Source: Actinokineospora globicatena (GTDB lineage Bacteria; Actinomycetota; Actinomycetes; Mycobacteriales; Pseudonocardiaceae). From it: a stretch of DNA of 64,000 nt. The notes beneath the pieces are model-generated. The model was not told the origin of the DNA. It saw only the letters and a program-made list of their open reading frames with translations, and made no database searches. Below are positions 7,493 through 16,658 of this stretch, piece by piece. The translations under genes were made by a program, and so were the position numbers. Location of the stretch: the NCBI RefSeq assembly GCF_024171945.1, contig NZ_JAMTCR010000002.1, positions 620,001-684,000 on the forward strand, given 5' to 3'. Numbering within the stretch: position 1 is the first letter of the stretch; each line of letters begins with the position of its first letter.

Positions 7493-8941
7493 GTGCTTGG
7501 AGTCGCTGTGGTCCGTGCCCGAGTTGTCTGCGTGCTGCTCGCCGCGAGCGCGTTGGCGGCGTGCACCACCCCCACTCGGCAGGAGGAGCCGCAGCCGCCC
7601 GAGCCGTCGGAGCAGGCCAAAGTGCCTGGTGCGGCGGGTATCGGCGACCCGTACTACCCCGACGACGGCAACGGCGGCTACGACGTCACCGGCTACGAGG
7701 TGGCCATCAGCTACGACCCGGCGACCAAGCGGCTCGAGGGCGACACCACGGTCGCGGCGACGGCGGACGCGGCGCTGGCCCGGTTCAACCTGGACCTCAC
7801 CGGCTACGACGTGTCCGCTGTGGAGGTCGACGGCACCGAGGCGCGGTTCAGCCGGGAGGGCGCGCACGAGCTGGTGATCACCCCGGCCGCGCCGGTCGCG
7901 GCAGGCGCGGTGTTCCGCACCAGGGTCACCTACGCGGGCAAGCCCAAGGTCGAGAAGGACGCGACGCTGGGGGTCAGCGGCTGGCAGATCTCCGCGTCCG
8001 GGGGCGCGTTCGTCGCGGGCGAGCCGCACTCGGCGTCGAGTTGGTTCCCGGTGAACGACCACCCGCTGGACAAGGCCACCTTCCGGCTGACCGCGCGGGT
8101 GCCGGAGGGCTGGTCGGTGGTCTCCAACGGCCGCGAGGAGTCGACCGGCACCGAGGGCGGCTGGACGACGTCGACCTGGGTGGAGCCGAACCGGATCGCC
8201 CCGTACCTGACCACCGTCGGCATCGACAAGTGGACCTTCGACCGGTCGGCGCTGCCCGACGGCACCCCGGTGGTCGACGCCTACGCCCCCGGGGTGGTGG
8301 CCAAGCGGTCCGTCGAGTCGCGGCTGCCCCAGGTGCTGGCGTTCCTGGCTGGCAAGTTCGGCCCGTACCCGCAGAGCGCGGCTGGCGGGATCTTCCTCAA
8401 CGAGGGCATCTCCTTCTCGCTGGAGACCCAGACCAGGCCGATCTACGCCAAGTGGGCGGAGCTGGACGTGGTCGTGCACGAGCAGGCCCACCAGTGGTTC
8501 GGCAACAGCGTGTCGCTGGAGCGCTGGTCGGACGTGTGCCTCAACGAGTGCTTCGCCTCCTACGCGCAGTGGCTGTGGGACGAGGGGGAGAACGGCGTCG
8601 ACCTGGACAGGCTCTACCGCACCACGGTGGCCCGCAAGACCGACTCGTACTGGGACCGCAAGCTGGTCGACATGGGCGCGGGCAAGGAGTTCACCGCGGT
8701 CTACGACAAGGGCCAGCTCGCGGTGCACGCGCTGCGCCGCAAGCTCGGCGAGGAGAAGTTCGACACCCTGCTCAAGCGCTGGACCAGCACGCACCGCGAC
8801 GGCAACGCTTCCTGGGCCGACTTCGAGGCACTGGTCGACGAGGTCGCGGGCACCGACCTGCGGCCGTTCCTGGACGCCTGGTTCCGCCGAGCGGGCAAAC
8901 CGGGCGACGACGACCTCTACCCCGGGAGCCTGCGCAAGTAG
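7493..8941 (+). CDS. M1-family zinc metallopeptidase lipoprotein
   Basis: Predicted secreted aminopeptidase of the gluzincin M1 family. The protein has an N-terminal signal ending in a lipobox (ALAAC), a beta-sandwich domain, then the active site HEQAH followed 18 residues later by the third zinc ligand Glu in CLNECFAS. This is the exact HEXXH-X18-E spacing of M1. The usual exopeptidase loop GxMEN is replaced by a GGIFLNEG segment, so peptide specificity is uncertain. Two starts are possible: GTG 7493 (GGAGG ten bases upstream) and GTG 7508; both keep the signal peptide. About 480 residues, a short M1 form without the C-terminal HEAT domain. Confidence 0.85.
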   Translation: MLGVAVVRARVVCVLLAASALAACTTPTRQEEPQPPEPSEQAKVPGAAGIGDPYYPDDGNGGYDVTGYEVAISYDPATKRLEGDTTVAATADAALARFNLDLTGYDVSAVEVDGTEARFSREGAHELVITPAAPVAAGAVFRTRVTYAGKPKVEKDATLGVSGWQISASGGAFVAGEPHSASSWFPVNDHPLDKATFRLTARVPEGWSVVSNGREESTGTEGGWTTSTWVEPNRIAPYLTTVGIDKWTFDRSALPDGTPVVDAYAPGVVAKRSVESRLPQVLAFLAGKFGPYPQSAAGGIFLNEGISFSLETQTRPIYAKWAELDVVVHEQAHQWFGNSVSLERWSDVCLNECFASYAQWLWDEGENGVDLDRLYRTTVARKTDSYWDRKLVDMGAGKEFTAVYDKGQLAVHALRRKLGEEKFDTLLKRWTSTHRDGNASWADFEALVDEVAGTDLRPFLDAWFRRAGKPGDDDLYPGSLRK

Positions 8942-8944
8942 GCT
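8939..8944 (+). promoter_or_regulatory. -10 element of a leaderless mhuD-type transcript
   Basis: TAGGCT, whose TAG is the stop codon of the peptidase gene, lies six bases before the ATG at 8951. There is no ribosome site, so independent leaderless transcription is likely. Confidence 0.5.
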
Positions 8945-8950
8945 GTGCGC

Positions 8951-9265
8951 ATGGCAATCGTGAAGATCAACGCGATCGAGGTCCCCGACGGCTCCGGCCC
9001 CGAGCTGGAGAAGCGGTTCGCCGCCCGGCTCGGCGCGGTCGACGGGCAGCCCGGCTTCCTCGGCTTCGAGCTGCTGCGCCCGACCGGCGGCGAGACCCGC
9101 TACTTCGTCTACACCCGCTGGGAGACCGAGGAGCACTTCCAGGCGTGGATGGGCGGCTCGGCCAAGGAGGCGCACGCGGGCGAGCGGGCCAAGCCGGTCG
9201 GCACCGGGTCGAGCCTGCTGGAGTTCGAGGTCGTGCAGTCGGCGGGTCCGAAGGGTGACGGCTGA
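8951..9265 (+). CDS. mhuD: MhuD-type heme-degrading monooxygenase
   Basis: Antibiotic-biosynthesis-monooxygenase fold protein that in mycobacteria opens heme to mycobilin and releases iron without CO. The 104-residue protein aligns with M. tuberculosis MhuD (Rv3592) from the first residue (VVKINAIEV versus IVKINAIEV). It keeps the active-site residues at identical positions: Asn7, Arg22, Trp66 and His75. Its neighbour is the Rv3591c-like hydrolase, as in M. tuberculosis. A cytosolic ferredoxin-like dimer is expected. The leaderless -10 supports the ATG at 8951. Heme degradation is inferred from these residues; the product type cannot be known from sequence. Confidence 0.88.
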   Translation: MAIVKINAIEVPDGSGPELEKRFAARLGAVDGQPGFLGFELLRPTGGETRYFVYTRWETEEHFQAWMGGSAKEAHAGERAKPVGTGSSLLEFEVVQSAGPKGDG

Positions 9266-10052
9266 GCTCGACCGCGCCGCCGAGGCCATCGCCACGGCAG
9301 GCGCGGTGCTGGTGTGCGCGGGGGCGGGCATGGGGGTCGACTCCGGGTTGCCCGACTTCCGCGGCACCGAGGGCTTCTGGCGGGCGTACCCGCCCTACCA
9401 GCGCTTGGGGTTGCGGTTCGAGGAACTGGCCGACCCGGTGCACTTCGCCGACGACCCGGAACTGGCGTGGGGCTTCTACGGCCACCGGCTGGCGCTGTAC
9501 CGGACGACCGTGCCGCACAGCGGGTTCAAGGTCCTGCTCGACTGGGGCGCCCGGGTGTTCACATCCAATGTGGACGGACAGTTCCAACTGGCCGGGTTCA
9601 CCGACGTGGCCGAGGTGCACGGTTCCATCCACCACCTCCAGTGCACGCTGCCGTGCCGCAGCGACGTCTGGGCGGCCGAGGTGGACGTGGCCATCGACCC
9701 GGAGACCATGCGCGCGGTCGGCGAGTTGCCCGCGTGCCCGACCTGCGGAGCCCTTGCCCGGCCGAACATCCTGATGTTCGGCGACTCCTGGTGGGTGCCG
9801 GACCGCAGCCAGTCCGTTGTGGACGACCTGGCGCGGTGGCGGCGGGCGGTCCGCGACCTGGCCGTGGTGGAGATCGGTGCGGGACAAGCGGTCCCGACGG
9901 TGCGGCGGTACTCGGAACTGGCCAGCGCGGCCTCCGGTCGGCTGATCCGGATCAACCCGCGCGAGCCGGAAGTCCGGCACGGCAGGGGGATCTCGCTGCC
10001 GATGCCCGCCGCGGAAGCGCTCGCCGAGATCCAGGCGCGCGTCAACAGCTGA
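9255..10052 (+). CDS. Sir2-family NAD-dependent deacylase-like protein
   Basis: Sirtuin-fold protein of 265 residues. It has the NAD-binding GAGMGVDSGLPDFRG (23-37), a catalytic His122 in EVHGS, and a structural zinc site of Cys130, Cys134, Cys161 and Cys164. The canonical TQN(I/V)D motif reads TSNVD (103-107); the missing Gln and the Gly in place of Ser in GAGxS make this a divergent branch. Activity could be deacylation, ADP-ribosylation or NAD hydrolysis. The GTG at 9255 overlaps the mhuD 3' end by 11 bp, so the two are probably co-translated. No protein substrate gene is adjacent. Confidence 0.82.
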   Translation: MTAELDRAAEAIATAGAVLVCAGAGMGVDSGLPDFRGTEGFWRAYPPYQRLGLRFEELADPVHFADDPELAWGFYGHRLALYRTTVPHSGFKVLLDWGARVFTSNVDGQFQLAGFTDVAEVHGSIHHLQCTLPCRSDVWAAEVDVAIDPETMRAVGELPACPTCGALARPNILMFGDSWWVPDRSQSVVDDLARWRRAVRDLAVVEIGAGQAVPTVRRYSELASAASGRLIRINPREPEVRHGRGISLPMPAAEALAEIQARVNS

Positions 10053-10054
10053 GA

Positions 10055-10083
10055 AGGCGCGGCAGGGAATCCCTGCCGCGCCT
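10055..10083. terminator. 13-bp stem terminator
   Basis: AGGCGCGGCAGGG (10055-10067) pairs perfectly with CCCTGCCGCGCCT (10071-10083) around AAT. It lies between the convergent Sir2-like and ABC permease genes and can serve both. Confidence 0.8.
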
Positions 10084-10097
10084 CTTCGTGGTAGGAC

Positions 10098-10895
10098 TCA
10101 GCCCACGCGCTTGCGGTACGCGCGCAGTGCCAGCGGGAAGAAGACCGCCGCGATGCCGATCCCCCACAGGAACGCCCATCCGGCGTCGCCCACCCAGTCG
10201 CCGCCGAGCAGCAGGCCGCGGGCGGCGTTGGCCAGGTGGGTGACCGGGTTGATGTCGACCCAGACCTGGAGCCAACCCGGCAGCGAGTCCGACGGCACGA
10301 ACACGTTGCTGCCGAAGGTGAGCGGGAAGATGAACGCCACCAGGGTGCCCGGGACCGCCTGCGGGCTCTTGACCAGCATCCCGACGAACACCGACACCCA
10401 GCACAGGCACAGCCCGAAGGCGATCAGCAGCGCGATCGCGATGAGGAACCGGCCCGGGTCGGTCTGCACCCGGAAGCCCATGATCACCGCGACGGTGAAC
10501 AGGACGGTCAGCGTCACCACGAACCGCACGACGTCACCGAGCACCGCGCCGATCAGCGGGGCCGACCGGGCGATCGGCATGCTGCGGAACCGGTCGAACA
10601 CGCCCTTGGTGATGTCGGTGTTGAGCGCCATGCCGGTGCCGAGGCTGGCGAAGGCGATGTTCTGCACCATCAGGCCGGGCAGCAGGACCTGCAGGTACGC
10701 GTCGGTGCTGCCCTGGATCGCGCCGCCGAACAGGTAGACGAACAGCAGCAGGAAGATGATCGGCTGGAGCGTGACGTCCAGCAGCGACTCGGGGTTCTTG
10801 CGGACCTTGGTGACCGCGCGGCCCGCGAGGGTGAACCCGTGCCGCAGCGCGCTGCCGGGGCTGATGTGGGTGGTGGGGGCGATAGCGGTGGTCAT
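10098..10895 (-). CDS. DrrB-type ABC-2 transporter permease
   Basis: Integral membrane half of an ABC exporter. The 265-residue protein has six predicted helices and the ABC-2 signature region LPGLMVQNIAFASLGTGMAL followed by FRSMPIARSAPL, typical of daunorubicin-resistance DrrB relatives. Its start overlaps the stop of the ATPase gene by ATGA. No biosynthetic genes lie next to it, so the exported compound (lipid, antibiotic or peptide) is unknown; it should not be read as a drug-resistance gene without other evidence. Confidence 0.9.
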   Translation of the reverse strand: MTTAIAPTTHISPGSALRHGFTLAGRAVTKVRKNPESLLDVTLQPIIFLLLFVYLFGGAIQGSTDAYLQVLLPGLMVQNIAFASLGTGMALNTDITKGVFDRFRSMPIARSAPLIGAVLGDVVRFVVTLTVLFTVAVIMGFRVQTDPGRFLIAIALLIAFGLCLCWVSVFVGMLVKSPQAVPGTLVAFIFPLTFGSNVFVPSDSLPGWLQVWVDINPVTHLANAARGLLLGGDWVGDAGWAFLWGIGIAAVFFPLALRAYRKRVG

Positions 10896-11860
10896 GCCAG
10901 GCTCCCTTCGGCGACCGGGGCGCTCGGGGTGGTGCGACCGGTGAGGGTCAGGAAGACGTCGTCGAGGCTCGGCAGGCGCAGCCCGATCTCGTCGGCGGTG
11001 ATGCCCGCCTCGTCGAGCCTGCGCACGACCGCCGAGAGCAGCATCGGGTTGTCCACCGGGGTGGACAACAGGCCGGCGTCCGCGTTGACCAGCGGATCGA
11101 TGCCGGTCAGGTCGCGCAGGATGGCCGCGATCGCGGGCGTGTCGGCGGCCACCGTCGGCCGGACCTGCAGGCTCTGGCCGCCGGTGCGGCGCTTGAGCTC
11201 GTACGGGGTGCCCGCGGCGATGACCTTGCCGTGGTCGATGACGGTGATGAGGTCGGCGAGCTGGTCGGCCTCCTCCAGGTACTGGGTGGTGAGCAGCACC
11301 GTCACCCCCTCGTCGACCAGGCCGCGCACGGTCGCCCACACCTCGTTGCGGCTGTGCGGGTCCAACCCCGTGGTCGGCTCGTCCAGGTACAGCACCTGCG
11401 GTCGCCCGACCAGGCTCGCGGCCAGGTCGGCGCGCCTGCGCATCCCGCCGGAGTAGGTCTTGACCGACCGGCCCGCGGCGTCGCTCAGCTCGAACTTGGC
11501 CAGCAGCTCGGCGGCCCGCGCCTTGGCGGCGGCCTTGGGCAGGCCCAGCAGCTTGCCGATCAGCACCAGGTTCTCGGTGCCCGACAGGTCCTCGTCGACC
11601 GAGGCGTACTGCCCGGTCAGACCGATGATCCCGCGCACCGCGGTGGCCTGCGAGACCACGTCGTACCCGGCGACCCGGGCCCACCCCTCGTCGGCGCGCA
11701 GCAGCGTCGCCAGCACCCGGACAGCGGTCGTCTTGCCTGCGCCGTTCGGACCAAGGACCCCCAGGACCTTGCCAGCCGGTACCGCGAGGTCGACCCCGTT
11801 CAGGGCAACCGTGTCACCGAAGCGCTTGACCAGCCCCTCGGCCTCGATCGCGTAGGACAT
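10892..11860 (-). CDS. DrrA-type ABC transporter ATP-binding protein
   Basis: ATPase of the DrrAB-like exporter. The 322-residue protein has Walker A GPNGAGKT, a YSGGMRRRADLA signature, Walker B VLYLDEPTTGLD and the C-terminal DrrA-type domain (DDVFLTLTG) that couples to the permease. The start has a GGAGGGGGC ribosome site. It forms a two-gene operon with the permease downstream and is divergent from the EEP-family membrane protein. Substrate unknown. Confidence 0.92.
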   Translation of the reverse strand: MSYAIEAEGLVKRFGDTVALNGVDLAVPAGKVLGVLGPNGAGKTTAVRVLATLLRADEGWARVAGYDVVSQATAVRGIIGLTGQYASVDEDLSGTENLVLIGKLLGLPKAAAKARAAELLAKFELSDAAGRSVKTYSGGMRRRADLAASLVGRPQVLYLDEPTTGLDPHSRNEVWATVRGLVDEGVTVLLTTQYLEEADQLADLITVIDHGKVIAAGTPYELKRRTGGQSLQVRPTVAADTPAIAAILRDLTGIDPLVNADAGLLSTPVDNPMLLSAVVRRLDEAGITADEIGLRLPSLDDVFLTLTGRTTPSAPVAEGSLA

Positions 11861-11975
11861 CTTCGCCCCCTCCTTCTCGTTCGGACCCAGCGTCGCCCTC
11901 GCCGCTGTCAAACCACGCACAGGACACTGTCAGCGGTTGACAACACCGCCCGCCCTTCTCAGGCATCCTGGTCGT

Positions 11976-12992
11976 ATGACGGCGCACCAGACCGAGGACG
12001 TGGCGGTCCCGACCGACGAGGACCACGCCCCACCCCGACGCCGTCGCCGCCGCGGCGTGACGTTCTTCCTGGCCCTGCTGGTCGCGCCGCTGATCGCGAT
12101 CGCCGTCATGCGCCTGGGTGGCATCGACGGCAACAACCTCACAGCCATCACGCTGGCGCTGACCCCGTACGTGGCCGGGTACGGCGCCGTCCTCACGCTG
12201 CTCGCCCTGGCGCTGCGCCGCAAGGTGATCACCGCGCTCGCCCTGGTGCTGACCCTGTCACTCGGTGTGTTGCTGCTCCCCCGACTGCTGCCCGACGGCG
12301 ACCCCGTCCCCCAGGGCCAGCGGGTGCGGATGATGACCGCCAACCTGATGATCGGCCGCGCCGACCCCGAGGTCCTGGTCTCCCTGGTCCGCGACGCCAA
12401 GGTCGACGTGCTGACGCTGCAGGAACTCACCCCGGCCGCCCTCGCGTCCCTCGACGCCGAAGGCCTCGGCGACCTCCTGCCCTACCGCGCCGTCCAACCC
12501 GTCCCGGGCGGCGAGGGCGGCGGCATCCTCTCCCGGATCCCGCTGCGCCAGATCTCCCTGGTCGAGAACACCACCTTCGAGAACGTCGCCGCCGTGGTGG
12601 ACCTCTCCGGCCCCCTCGACATCGAGGTCGTGACCATCCACATCGTCCCCCCGACCACCAACGACACCGCCCGCAAGACCTGGCAACGCGAACTCGGCCA
12701 ACTCCCCGCCCCCGACGCCAAAGGCCGCCCCCGAATCCTCTCCGGCGACTTCAACGCCACCCTCGACCACCACGCCTTCACCGGCCTCCTGGACCGCGGC
12801 TACGACGACGCCGCCGAACTCACCGGCGAGGGAATGCGCCCCACCTGGTCCTCCAAGTCACCCCCCAGCCCCCCCGTCACCATCGACCACATAGTCATGG
12901 ACCGCCGCCTCCACGCCACCTCCGTAGCCGTCTACGACCTCCCCGGCAGCGACCACAACGCCGTCTTCGCCGAACTAGCCCTCCCCCGCTAA
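11976..12992 (+). CDS. EEP-family (endonuclease/exonuclease/phosphatase) membrane protein
   Basis: Membrane-anchored phosphodiesterase-fold protein of 338 residues. The N-terminus is Arg-rich and cytoplasmic and is followed by three hydrophobic helices (about residues 27-105). The C-terminal catalytic domain faces outward and carries TANLMIG, LQELTP (metal-binding Glu), SGDFNAT, TIDHIVMD and the final GSDHNAVF with the catalytic Asp-His. Similar actinobacterial proteins act on extracellular nucleic acid, phospholipid or inositol phosphates; the substrate here is not predictable. The ATG at 11976 is the first start before the charged N-terminus. Codon third positions become strikingly C-rich towards the 3' end. 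Confidence 0.85.
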   Translation: MTAHQTEDVAVPTDEDHAPPRRRRRRGVTFFLALLVAPLIAIAVMRLGGIDGNNLTAITLALTPYVAGYGAVLTLLALALRRKVITALALVLTLSLGVLLLPRLLPDGDPVPQGQRVRMMTANLMIGRADPEVLVSLVRDAKVDVLTLQELTPAALASLDAEGLGDLLPYRAVQPVPGGEGGGILSRIPLRQISLVENTTFENVAAVVDLSGPLDIEVVTIHIVPPTTNDTARKTWQRELGQLPAPDAKGRPRILSGDFNATLDHHAFTGLLDRGYDDAAELTGEGMRPTWSSKSPPSPPVTIDHIVMDRRLHATSVAVYDLPGSDHNAVFAELALPR

Positions 12993-13080
12993 CCCCCCAC
13001 CCCGTCTCCCCGACCGCCTTATCCCAACGCTCCACCAAGCCCCCACGCCAGTCCCAGCCCACCACTCACGACTGGCGAAG

Positions 13081-13205
13081 ACCCAACAACGTTGGCCCCC
13101 AAGCACCCGCCGACAACGTTGGCCCACCATCGCTCCACCACGGCGCTGGTGCCAACTACTCGATGGGGCGGACTTGTTTTGTGTGGGGGAGGACCACCCG
13201 TAGCG
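13081..13205 (+). repeat. left copy of an inverted intergenic repeat flanking the AfsR gene
   Basis: Positions 13159-13205 match the reverse complement of 16757-16803 at 46 of 47 bases. Inward of this core, 13081-13125 holds two units of the 26-27 bp dyad repeat (GTTGGCCC...) that is present five times, in the opposite orientation, at 16839-16969. The core plus repeats make up most of the gap between the EEP-family gene and the AfsR stop. No coding potential is evident. Confidence 0.85.
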
Positions 13206-13225
13206 AAGCGAAGGCAAGAGACCCC

Positions 13226-16200
13226 CTACTCCTCCGCCCCAATCCCCAACACCCGATTGAGCTCAACCAAAGCAGCCGCCCGATCAAGCCCCATCCCCGC
13301 CGCATGAGCGGCGGCATGCCCATCCGCCCCCAACGCAGCAGTCAAATCACCACGCAACTTCACTACCACCGGATTCCCCAAATCCGGCGCCCCCCGAATC
13401 ACCTCCGCCAGCGCCAAGAGACGCGCAGCACCAGCAGCATCCCCCGCGGCCAGCAGTGCCTGGGCCGTGACCTCAGCCAACGAACCGATGAGCGGCATGT
13501 CGCCGATATCGTTCATAAGCGACACAGCGGTAGCGAGATGGGTCATAGCCGCGGCGGGGTCGTTCTCGGCGAGGGCGATCTGGGCGGTGATGCTGCTGTA
13601 GAGCGAGAACCAGTGCGGGGTGTGGTTGTCGATGGTGGTCAGCGTCGCCTTGCACTGGGCGATCAGGGACTTGGCGGCGGGGAGGTCGTCGCGTTGGCAG
13701 GCGATGGAGGCGAGCCAGCCGTAGAGCAGGGCCTGGTTCTCCTGGGTGCTCGACGACTTGGCCAGGTCGAGGGCGTGGCGCAGGTCGGCCTCGGCGCCTG
13801 TCAGGTCACCGGCGCGGGAGCGTTGGACGCCGAGCTTGCCGAGCACACCGGGCATCTCGTCGACCGAGCCGAGTTCGGTGACCAGCCGCACGGATTCCTC
13901 GTTGGCCGCGATGGCGCCCGCGTGGTCGCCGCGCAGTGACCTGCGGTCGGACACCTGGCCGATGGCGATGGCCTGCCCCCAGCGGTCGCCGAGGGCCCGG
14001 AACGCGGCGAGGGCGCGCTCGCCCGCTTCCTCCGCCTCGGCGAGGTAGCCCTGGTTGTCGTGCAGGAAGGCCGCCGCGAGCAGGGACAGGGCGCGGGCCC
14101 ACGGGTCGGGGTGGTTGGCGCCCCGGCCGAGCCCGGCGATGGCGTCCTCGGCGTCGCCCGCGAAGGCGGCCAGCATCGGCTCGAGCATGGCCATGATCGG
14201 GTAGTGCGATATCGCGTCGGTGGCGACCAGGTCGGCGCGCAACGTCCGGAGCAAGTCCTTGTCCACCAGTCCGCCGGACTCGACGAACGCGGCCATCGAC
14301 CGCAGCGTGGCCCTGGCGTGCGGCGGCGCGTCCCCCGGGATCGCGGCCACCTCGACGACCAGGTTCAGCGCCTCCCGGTGGTGACCGCCGATCATCCAGA
14401 ACCAGCCCGCGCTGACCGCCATCCGGTGCGCCAGGTCCGCGTCCCCGACGGCGATGGCGTACCGCAGGCCCGCGAGCAGGTTCTCGTGGTCGGCGGTGAC
14501 CCTGGCCAGCCACCACACCTGCTCGGGTCCGCGCAGCCGGGGCTCCGCTTCCTGCAGGTACGCCAGGAAGTACCGGCAGAACGCCTGCCGCACCTGCTCG
14601 GTCTCGCCCAGCTCGGTCAACCGCTCGGCGGCGTAGGCGCGGACGGTCTCCAGCATCCGGTACCTGACCTGCCCGTCCCGGCCCTCGGCTGCGACCACGA
14701 TGGACTTCTCGACCAGCGACGCCAGCACGTAGAGCACGTCGTCGACGGGCAGCAGGTCGTCGTCGGCGGCCACGGCGGTGATCGACTCGTCCAGGGCGGC
14801 GACCGGGAACACCGACATCCGGGCGGCGAGCACCCGCTCCGGCTTCTCCAGCAGGTCCCAGCTCCACTCGACCACCGCGCGCAGCGTCCGGTGCCTGGGC
14901 AGCGAGGTGCGGCTGCCGCCGGTGAGCAACCGGAACCGGTCGTGCAGCCGCTCGGCGATCTGGCCGACCGTCATCGACCGCAACCGTGCCGCCGCCAGCT
15001 CTAGCGCCAAGGGCAGCCCGTCGAGCCCCCGGCAGATCTCCGCCACTACGGCCGCGTTGCTGTCGTCCACTCGGAAGCCTGGTGATGCTGACTCGGCGCG
15101 GTCCGCGAACAGCCTGACCGCCTCGGCCTCGGTCACCTCGTCCGGGCGCGCGCTCTCCGCAGGTAGACCTAGCGGGCCGAGCGGGTACGCGGACTCTCCG
15201 GTGATGGCGAGCGGTTCGCGGCTCGTGGCCAGCACGCGCAACCGTGGGCAGCGGGCCAGCAACCCGTCCGCCAACGCCGCGGCGGCCTCGATGAGGTGCT
15301 CGCAGTTGTCCAGGACCAGCACGCTGCGCTGGCTGCCGAGCACCTCGACCAGCCGGTCGAGCGCGGTCCCCGGCCGCGGCGCCGGGTGGGTCTCGATGAG
15401 CCGGGACTCGCGGATGCCCAACGCGGCCAGCGCCGCCGCCGTCACGTCGTCCGCGGCGCGCACGCCTGCCAACTCGACGAACCACGACATGCCGTCCAAC
15501 CCGGCCACGACCTCGCGGGAGAGCCGGGTCTTGCCGGCGCCCCCGGGGCCGACCAGCGTGACCAGCCTGGTCGAGTCCAACAACCGGGTGACCTCGGTGA
15601 GCTCGGTCCGCCTGCCCACGAAGCTGGTCAACGCCGCGGTCACGGCCTTCACCGGCGCGGGCGCGATCTCACCCCGCAGCACCGAGACGTGCAGCTCCCG
15701 CAACTCCTGCGACGGCTCGACCCCCAGCTCCTCGGCCAACACCCGCCGCGCCTGCTCGTACGCCGCGAGCGCCTCGGCCTGCCTGCCGGACAGGAACAAC
15801 GCCTTCACCAGCAACGCGGCCGGTCGCTCGCGCAACGGGTGCTCAGCCACCAGGGTCGACAGCTCGGCGATGACCTCCGTGTGCCGCCCATCCCGGATCT
15901 CGGCATCAATGCGATCCTCACGGGCACCGACCCGCAACTCCCCCAACCGCGCCACAACGTTGCCCGCGAACGGCGCGTCCTCCAACCCGGCCAGCGCGGG
16001 GCCGGTCCACAGCCCCTCAGCGTCGGCCAGCACCCGCGTGGCCTCCGCGTACCGCCCCTCCCGCGCCGCGGCCCGCCCCGAGGCCACCAACCGCTCGAAC
16101 CGGTGCACATCGACCTGCTCGGCCGCAACAGCCAACCGATACCCCGCCGGATGCGACTCGACCAGCCCATCCGCCCCCGCCCGCAACCCCCGCCGCAACC

Positions 16201-16405
16201 GCGACACCAAGGACTGCAACGCATTGGTCGCATCCGCGGGCGGCTCATCCCCCCACAACCCAGCGACCAACTCGGCCACCGACACCACCCGCCCGGCGTC
16301 CAACGCCAACCGGGCCACCAACATCCGCAACCGAGCCCCACCCAGCCCGACAACCGCCCCGTCCTGCCCAACGAGACGCAGCGGGCCGAGCATCGCCACC
16401 TGCAC
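13226..16405 (-). CDS. large SARP/AfsR-family regulator with NB-ARC ATPase and TPR region
   Basis: Transcription activator of the AfsR type, usually a regulator of secondary metabolism or development. Domains in order: OmpR-type winged helix (about 15-92), bacterial transcriptional activation domain (about 97-245), NB-ARC/STAND ATPase with Walker A GPGGAGKT (286-293) and Walker B SVLVLDNCEH (361-370), then a long TPR-like helical region to residue 1059. The start is GTG at 16405, giving MQVAMLGPLRL, the usual SARP N-terminus. It is a single gene in its own block and is flanked on both sides by copies of one inverted repeat, which suggests insertion or rearrangement here. No biosynthetic cluster is adjacent, so the targets are unknown. 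Confidence 0.92.
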   Translation of the reverse strand: MQVAMLGPLRLVGQDGAVVGLGGARLRMLVARLALDAGRVVSVAELVAGLWGDEPPADATNALQSLVSRLRRGLRAGADGLVESHPAGYRLAVAAEQVDVHRFERLVASGRAAAREGRYAEATRVLADAEGLWTGPALAGLEDAPFAGNVVARLGELRVGAREDRIDAEIRDGRHTEVIAELSTLVAEHPLRERPAALLVKALFLSGRQAEALAAYEQARRVLAEELGVEPSQELRELHVSVLRGEIAPAPVKAVTAALTSFVGRRTELTEVTRLLDSTRLVTLVGPGGAGKTRLSREVVAGLDGMSWFVELAGVRAADDVTAAALAALGIRESRLIETHPAPRPGTALDRLVEVLGSQRSVLVLDNCEHLIEAAAALADGLLARCPRLRVLATSREPLAITGESAYPLGPLGLPAESARPDEVTEAEAVRLFADRAESASPGFRVDDSNAAVVAEICRGLDGLPLALELAAARLRSMTVGQIAERLHDRFRLLTGGSRTSLPRHRTLRAVVEWSWDLLEKPERVLAARMSVFPVAALDESITAVAADDDLLPVDDVLYVLASLVEKSIVVAAEGRDGQVRYRMLETVRAYAAERLTELGETEQVRQAFCRYFLAYLQEAEPRLRGPEQVWWLARVTADHENLLAGLRYAIAVGDADLAHRMAVSAGWFWMIGGHHREALNLVVEVAAIPGDAPPHARATLRSMAAFVESGGLVDKDLLRTLRADLVATDAISHYPIMAMLEPMLAAFAGDAEDAIAGLGRGANHPDPWARALSLLAAAFLHDNQGYLAEAEEAGERALAAFRALGDRWGQAIAIGQVSDRRSLRGDHAGAIAANEESVRLVTELGSVDEMPGVLGKLGVQRSRAGDLTGAEADLRHALDLAKSSSTQENQALLYGWLASIACQRDDLPAAKSLIAQCKATLTTIDNHTPHWFSLYSSITAQIALAENDPAAAMTHLATAVSLMNDIGDMPLIGSLAEVTAQALLAAGDAAGAARLLALAEVIRGAPDLGNPVVVKLRGDLTAALGADGHAAAHAAGMGLDRAAALVELNRVLGIGAEE

Positions 16406-16658
16406 ACCCCCAGCTTTCCAGACCGGCCGCTCCGGGGGCTGCCAGGCATGCGGTGCGGTCGTCGGGGTTATCCACAGGGGCGCTTTCGGGCGGGGCGATT
16501 TGTCTGGGGTGACCGGTAGGCTGGATATCGGGGGGTGCTTGGGGTGGTTTGATCTTGTGGGTGTGCTGCGGGCTGGGGATCTCCGGGTCTCGTGCCTCCG
16601 CTGCGCTGCGGTAGACGCCTCGGCTGCGCCATCGAACAGGCGCGAGTTTCGAGCTTTG

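Noticed and set aside
10098..11860. A specific antibiotic resistance function for the DrrAB-like pair
   Set aside because: There are no biosynthetic genes nearby and the family exports many compounds.
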